Of a stretch of 42,674 bases of DNA, positions 39,337 through 42,674 are shown piece after piece; within the stretch, counting starts at the first letter, position 1; each line of letters begins with the position of its first letter. Below the pieces are notes generated by a model that ran no database searches, had not been told where the DNA came from, and saw nothing but the letters and a program-made list of their open reading frames with translations. The DNA is from Pseudomonadales bacterium (lineage in GTDB: Bacteria > Pseudomonadota > Gammaproteobacteria > Pseudomonadales > UBA5518), in contig JAJVIG010000011.1 of assembly GCA_022072145.1 (NCBI GenBank), positions 1-42,674 of the forward strand. Direction: 5' to 3'. A program made the position numbers and the translations under genes.

Positions 39337-40053
39337 ATGAAAGAACAGCACTCGACGCGCAACGTGGACCAGGCCGAGATCGCCAAGTTCGAGGCTCTCG
39401 CGAGCCGCTGGTGGGACCGCGCGGGGGATTTCCGCCCGCTGCACCAGATGAATCCGCTGCGCGCGAACTGGATCGACGCGCGCGCGCCCGTGATGGGCCG
39501 CCGCGTGCTCGACGTCGGCTGCGGGGGCGGGATCCTCAGCGAGGCGCTCGCGCAGCGCGGTGCGCAGGTCACGGGCATCGACATGGGCGAAGCGCCGCTC
39601 GCGGTGGCACGCCTGCACCTGATCGAGTCGGGACTCGGGATCGACTACCGGCAGGCGAATGCCGAGGACCTCGCCGACGAGGAAGCGGGCAGCTACGACA
39701 CCGTGACCTGCATGGAAGTGCTGGAACACGTGCCGGATCCGGCGTCGCTGGTGCGCGCCTGCGCGCAGCTGGTGCGCCCCGGCGGCAACCTGTTCTTCGC
39801 CACCATCAACCGCAACCCCAAGAGCTACGTGTTCGCGATCCTCGGCGCCGAGCACATCCTGAAGATGCTCCCCAGGGGCACGCACGACTACGCGCGCTTC
39901 ATCCGCCCGTCGGAGCTCGCCGGCTGGGCGCGCGCCGCCGGGCTCATGGTGGGCGACGTCGAAGGCATGCTGTACAACCCGCTCACGCGGGCGTTCAGCA
40001 TCGGGCGCGACGTCGATGTGAACTACCTGCTGCACGCGCGCAAGCCGGCGTGA
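39337..40053 (+). CDS. ubiG: Ubiquinone biosynthesis O-methyltransferase
   Basis: SAM-dependent enzyme carrying out both O-methylations in ubiquinone synthesis. 238 residues (E. coli 240). NVDQAEIAKFEALASRWWD at the N-terminus is the UbiG signature; SAM site VLDVGCGGGILSE, acidic GIDMGEAPL, and the membrane-binding MLPRGTHDYARFI loop. ATG 39337 fits the family start; an upstream ATG at 39316 lacks a ribosome site. Its stop overlaps the next gene's GTG start. Confidence 0.96.
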   Translation: MKEQHSTRNVDQAEIAKFEALASRWWDRAGDFRPLHQMNPLRANWIDARAPVMGRRVLDVGCGGGILSEALAQRGAQVTGIDMGEAPLAVARLHLIESGLGIDYRQANAEDLADEEAGSYDTVTCMEVLEHVPDPASLVRACAQLVRPGGNLFFATINRNPKSYVFAILGAEHILKMLPRGTHDYARFIRPSELAGWARAAGLMVGDVEGMLYNPLTRAFSIGRDVDVNYLLHARKPA

Positions 40054-40742
40054 ACGCGCCAGCGGCCGCCGCACGGCTGAGCGCGGTGCTGTTCGACCTC
40101 GACGGCACGCTGCTCGACACCGCACCCGACTTCGTGACCGCCGTCAACCGGCTGCGCGCCGAGCACGGCCTTGGCGGGATGCCTTCCCCGGCGATCCGTG
40201 CCACGGTGTCGCACGGCGCACGCGCGCTGGTGCGCCTGGCGTTCGGCATCGCCGACGAGGATCGCGCCTTCGAACCGCTGCGCCAGCGCCTGCTCGCGCT
40301 GTACCAGGAGCACCTGTTCGCCGAGACGGCGCCGTTTCCCGGCATGGCGGCGCTGATCGCGGCACTGGCCGCGCGCGGGGTGCGCTGGGGCGTGGTGACC
40401 AACAAGCCCAATTACCTCGCCGAGCCGCTGCTCGCGCACAGCGCGCTGGCGCCGCCGGCCGCCGTGCTGGTGTGCCCGGACCACGTCACGCGCACCAAGC
40501 CCGACCCGGAGCCCTTGCTGCTCGCCTGCGCGCGCCTCGGCTGCCGCGCGACCGAGGTCATCTACGTGGGTGACCACGCGCGCGACATCGAGGCCGGCCG
40601 CAATGCCGGCATGCCGACCATCGCCGCCACCTACGGCTACCTGGAACCCGGCGAGACGGTCGCGGACTGGGGGGCCGATTACGAGGCCGACTCGGTGGCC
40701 GCGATCGCGCGTATCCTCTTCGACCGTTTCCTGCTCACCTGA
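40050..40742 (+). CDS. HAD phosphatase, probable N-acetylmuramate 6-phosphate phosphatase (MupP-like)
   Basis: 230-residue HAD hydrolase, close to phosphoglycolate phosphatase in family. Motif I FDLDGTLLDT, motif II Thr in GVVTNKP, motif III Lys in RTKPDPEPL, and motif IV VGDHARDIEAG. GTG start at 40050 overlaps the ubiG stop by 4 bases (GTGA). In Pseudomonas the gene in this position (after ubiG, before yciK) is mupP, in the peptidoglycan recycling pathway to UDP-MurNAc, so that function is favoured over glycolate metabolism; this rests on position, not on a diagnostic residue. Confidence 0.88.
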   Translation: MNAPAAAARLSAVLFDLDGTLLDTAPDFVTAVNRLRAEHGLGGMPSPAIRATVSHGARALVRLAFGIADEDRAFEPLRQRLLALYQEHLFAETAPFPGMAALIAALAARGVRWGVVTNKPNYLAEPLLAHSALAPPAAVLVCPDHVTRTKPDPEPLLLACARLGCRATEVIYVGDHARDIEAGRNAGMPTIAATYGYLEPGETVADWGADYEADSVAAIARILFDRFLLT

Positions 40743-40759
40743 ACCCGCTGGACACCGCC

Positions 40760-41515
40760 ATGACCGAACCCCGCCTCTACCGGGCGCCGCCCGCGCTGCT
40801 CGCCGGACGCAACATCCTCGTGACCGGCGCCGGAGCCGGGATCGGCCGCGCCGCAGCGCTCGCGTTCGCGGCGCACGGCGCCACCGTGGTGCTGCTCGGT
40901 CGCGACCAGCCGCGGCTCGAGACCTGCTACGACGCGATCCTCGCCGCCGGCGGGCCCGAACCGGTGATCCAGGTGCTCGACCTGAAGGAAGCCGACGACG
41001 CGGCCTGCGGCGCACTCAACGCGCAGATCGTCGAACACCTCGGCTGCCTGCACGGGATCCTGCACAACGCCGCGCTGCTCGGGCCGCGCACCCCGCTAGA
41101 ACAGTACCCGAGCGCCAGATGGCTCGACGTGATCGCGGTCAACCTGAACGCCCCGTTCGTGCTGACGCGCGCGCTGATGCCGGCGCTGCGCGCGGCGCCG
41201 GACGCCTCGATCGTGTTCACGACCTCGGGGGTCGGGCGGCGCGGGCGCGCGTACTGGGGTGCCTACGCGGTCTCCAAGTTCGGCATCGAGGGACTGAGCC
41301 AGGTGCTGGCCGACGAACTGGCCAACACCAGTTCGATCCGCGTCAACTGCGTGAATCCGGGGCCGACCAACACCGCGATGCGCCGCGAGGCCTATCCGGC
41401 GGAAGCGCCGCACGGCAACCCGGACCCCGAGCGCATCATGGCCGCCTACCTGTACCTGATCGGACCCGACAGCCGCGGCTGCACCGGCGGTTCCTTCGAC
41501 GCGCAGGCGCGCTGA
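40760..41515 (+). CDS. YciK-family short-chain dehydrogenase
   Basis: 251-residue classical SDR of unknown substrate. NAD(P) motif TGAGAGIGRAAA, NAALLG, Ser in TTSGVGRRG, and catalytic YAVSK. Closest by order and features to the YciK oxidoreductases, which stand after the ubiG-HAD pair in Pseudomonas. Starts 17 bases after the HAD gene with GGA 8 bases upstream. Ends ordinary; no sign of transfer. Confidence 0.9.
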   Translation: MTEPRLYRAPPALLAGRNILVTGAGAGIGRAAALAFAAHGATVVLLGRDQPRLETCYDAILAAGGPEPVIQVLDLKEADDAACGALNAQIVEHLGCLHGILHNAALLGPRTPLEQYPSARWLDVIAVNLNAPFVLTRALMPALRAAPDASIVFTTSGVGRRGRAYWGAYAVSKFGIEGLSQVLADELANTSSIRVNCVNPGPTNTAMRREAYPAEAPHGNPDPERIMAAYLYLIGPDSRGCTGGSFDAQAR

Positions 41516-41589
41516 GCGCCATCCGCACCACGCGTCAAATACCCGTCGACGGCTCCCGGACAATTGCGTGCACCCTGCGATCGTCGGAC

Positions 41590-41650
41590 CAGATTTTCTT
41601 TTTTTTCAATCGATTGCATCACAAAATGCAGATGATGGCACGATAATCGC
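41590..41650 (+). promoter_or_regulatory. AT-rich regulatory stretch before the GGDEF gene
   Basis: The 177-base gap after the SDR gene contains a T-rich run (41592-41606), an inverted repeat TGCAT-6-ATGCA (41615-41630) and GATAAT at 41642-41647. No properly spaced -35 is seen (TTGCAT is 22 bases from GATAAT). Likely promoter and perhaps an operator for the cyclase gene. Confidence 0.35.
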
Positions 41651-41692
41651 TTCGGCCTGGGCCACGCGAACAGCCACCGGCGGAGGGCACGC

Positions 41693-42616
41693 ATGGCCAG
41701 TGCCGACATCCTCGAGTTTCCGCGCTCCGGCAGCGATGCGCCACCGGCACGCGCCGGCGTCGCCGGCGGCCCCGGCGAACGCCCGGTCGGTCCCGGCGAA
41801 CGCCCGCTCGGCCCCGCCGAGCTGCAGCTCGCGCACGTGCTGCACGGGCATCTCGACCTCGTGAGCCTGCTCGAACGTTTCCTCTCCGAAGTGCGCGGCG
41901 CGCAACCGATCGAGGGCCTCTGCTACTCGCCGCCGGACTCCGCCGAATGCTTCGTCGCCGGGCGCGGCAGCGCCCGGAGCCTGCGCTCGCGACTGCACTT
42001 CGACGGTGAATACCTGGGACAGGTGGAAGCGCAGGTGCACGGTGAGCTGCGCGCGCCGCTCACCGCACTGCTGGCACCGCTGGCCTCGCCGTTGCGCAAC
42101 GCGCTGCACCACCACCGCGTGAAGCTGCTGGCGCGCAAGGACCCGCTCACCGGGCTCGGCAACCGCATGGCGCTCGAGTCTGCCCTGGAAACCGAGGTGG
42201 CGCGGGCGCAGCGCTTCGGCCACCCGTTCTCGCTGCTGATCGCCGACATCGACCACTTCAAGCAGGTCAACGACACGCTGGGCCACAGCTTCGGCGACCA
42301 GGTGATCCGCGCGGTCGCCGCACAGGTGCGCAGCTGCCTGCGCCCCTACGACCAGGCGTTCCGCTACGGGGGCGAGGAATTCGTTGTGGTGCTCAGCCAG
42401 ACCGGTCTCGGCAAGGCGCTGCAGGTCGCCGAGCGGATCCGCAAGCGCATCAGCCAGCGCTGCCCGGTCGATGCCGCCGGCGGACGCGTGACGGTCAGCA
42501 TCGGCGTCGGCGAGATCCGCGCCGACGAAGGCATCGAGGCGCTGTTCGACCGCACCGACCGCGCGCTGTACCGCGCCAAGAACGAAGGCCGCAACCGCAG
42601 CCTCGCGGCGTCCTGA
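41693..42616 (+). CDS. GGDEF diguanylate cyclase
   Basis: 307-residue soluble protein that should make cyclic-di-GMP from two GTP. N-terminal region (about 1-140) is of unknown fold, with the short repeat GPGERP twice near residues 27-38. GGDEF domain (about 145-305): DPLTGLGNRMALE, ADIDHFKQVNDTLGHSFGD, active site YGGEEF, and the feedback inhibitory I-site RPYD five residues before it, so the enzyme should be active and product-inhibited. No membrane helix. ATG 41693 has GGAGGG 5 bases upstream. Monocistronic as far as can be seen. Confidence 0.92.
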   Translation: MASADILEFPRSGSDAPPARAGVAGGPGERPVGPGERPLGPAELQLAHVLHGHLDLVSLLERFLSEVRGAQPIEGLCYSPPDSAECFVAGRGSARSLRSRLHFDGEYLGQVEAQVHGELRAPLTALLAPLASPLRNALHHHRVKLLARKDPLTGLGNRMALESALETEVARAQRFGHPFSLLIADIDHFKQVNDTLGHSFGDQVIRAVAAQVRSCLRPYDQAFRYGGEEFVVVLSQTGLGKALQVAERIRKRISQRCPVDAAGGRVTVSIGVGEIRADEGIEALFDRTDRALYRAKNEGRNRSLAAS

Positions 42617-42617
42617 A

Positions 42618-42674
42618 TCAGTCGCGACGCCGCCGCGGCGCGCGCTCGCGTGGCTTGGCCGCCGCCCCGCGCGC
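42618..42674 (-). CDS. Possible C-terminal tail of a basic protein, cut by the window edge
   Basis: On the minus strand an open frame runs from the window edge to TGA at 42618-42620, encoding 18 residues rich in Arg and Lys (KPRERAPRRRRD at the end). Basic tails of this kind occur in RNA-binding proteins such as DEAD-box helicases. The stop would be convergent with the cyclase gene, 1 base apart. Too short to be sure it is coding. Confidence 0.3.
   Translation of the reverse strand, partial: ARGAAAKPRERAPRRRRD

Noticed and set aside
41590..41606. T-run after the yciK-like gene as a Rho-independent terminator
   Set aside because: No stem of useful length pairs immediately upstream of the T-run; the region is better read as an AT-rich promoter stretch.
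41771..41822. Tandem repeat encoding GPGERP as a mobile or CRISPR-like repeat
   Set aside because: Two imperfect in-frame copies of about 21 bases within the cyclase N-terminus; a low-complexity linker explains it.

Overview
The window comes from a high-GC (roughly two-thirds or more G+C) gammaproteobacterium of the broad Pseudomonas-like group. Evidence: the block gyrA-serC-pheA-tyrA-aroA-cmk-rpsA-ihfB, with a wbpV/wbpL/wbpM-like envelope-sugar set next to it, recalls the Pseudomonas layout. So do nadK-rhomboid-DUF1315-pepN and mtaD-ubiG-mupP-yciK. Genus cannot be fixed from this stretch. Nearly all of it is chromosomal core; I see no insertion sequence, prophage, integrase, CRISPR array or rRNA.

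Layout. (1) Bases 3-4352, plus strand: the 3' part of a Bat (aerotolerance) operon: a BatA-like VWA protein cut by the window edge, a BatB-BatC fusion, and BatD. (2) 4433-11799, minus: sulfotransferase; a coiled-coil protein of unknown function whose stop overlaps the nadK start; nadK; rhomboid protease; DUF1315 protein; pepN. (3) 11932-12184, minus: tRNA-Val(TAC) and tRNA-Asp(GTC) with a strong sigma70 promoter and a terminator. (4) 12185-12514: a 330-base non-coding stretch with pst-phoU hairpins, an AT-rich island and a cluster of DnaA-box-like sites. (5) 12515-18457, minus: a phosphate-starvation operon (porin, pstS, pstC, pstA, pstB, phoU) under a recognisable Pho box. (6) 18505-21905, minus: an HD-GYP protein with an altered HD dyad, a probable lipidated outer-membrane barrel protein and a DHH phosphoesterase. 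(7) 21959-26401, minus: WbpM-, WbpL- and WbpV-like proteins and a ComEA-like DNA-binding protein. (8) 26475-37772, minus: pyrF, lapA, ihfB, rpsA, cmk, aroA, tyrA, pheA, serC, gyrA. (9) 37979-42616, plus: mtaD, ubiG, mupP-like HAD phosphatase, yciK-like SDR and a diguanylate cyclase.

How the parts work together. The porin admits phosphate across the outer membrane, PstS binds it, PstCAB imports it and PhoU reports sufficiency to PhoR, which is not in the window. serC, pheA, tyrA and aroA form an overlapping aromatic/serine block upstream of cmk and rpsA. The WbpV/L/M-like genes would make and attach the first 6-deoxy-HexNAc of a surface glycan, but the rest of an O-antigen locus is absent here. 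Two genes at opposite ends bear on cyclic-di-GMP (HD-GYP and GGDEF).

Main points for a second look: Leu at the quinolone-determining position of GyrA plus an altered GyrA box; an HD-GYP protein with Phe in place of the HD histidine; a BatB VWA site lacking the usual MIDAS residues; the uncharacterised coiled-coil gene coupled to nadK; the lipoprotein gene downstream of the DHH phosphoesterase; the DnaA-box cluster; and repeated GC-rich hairpins without U-tracts just after stop codons. I found no clearly new multi-gene system.
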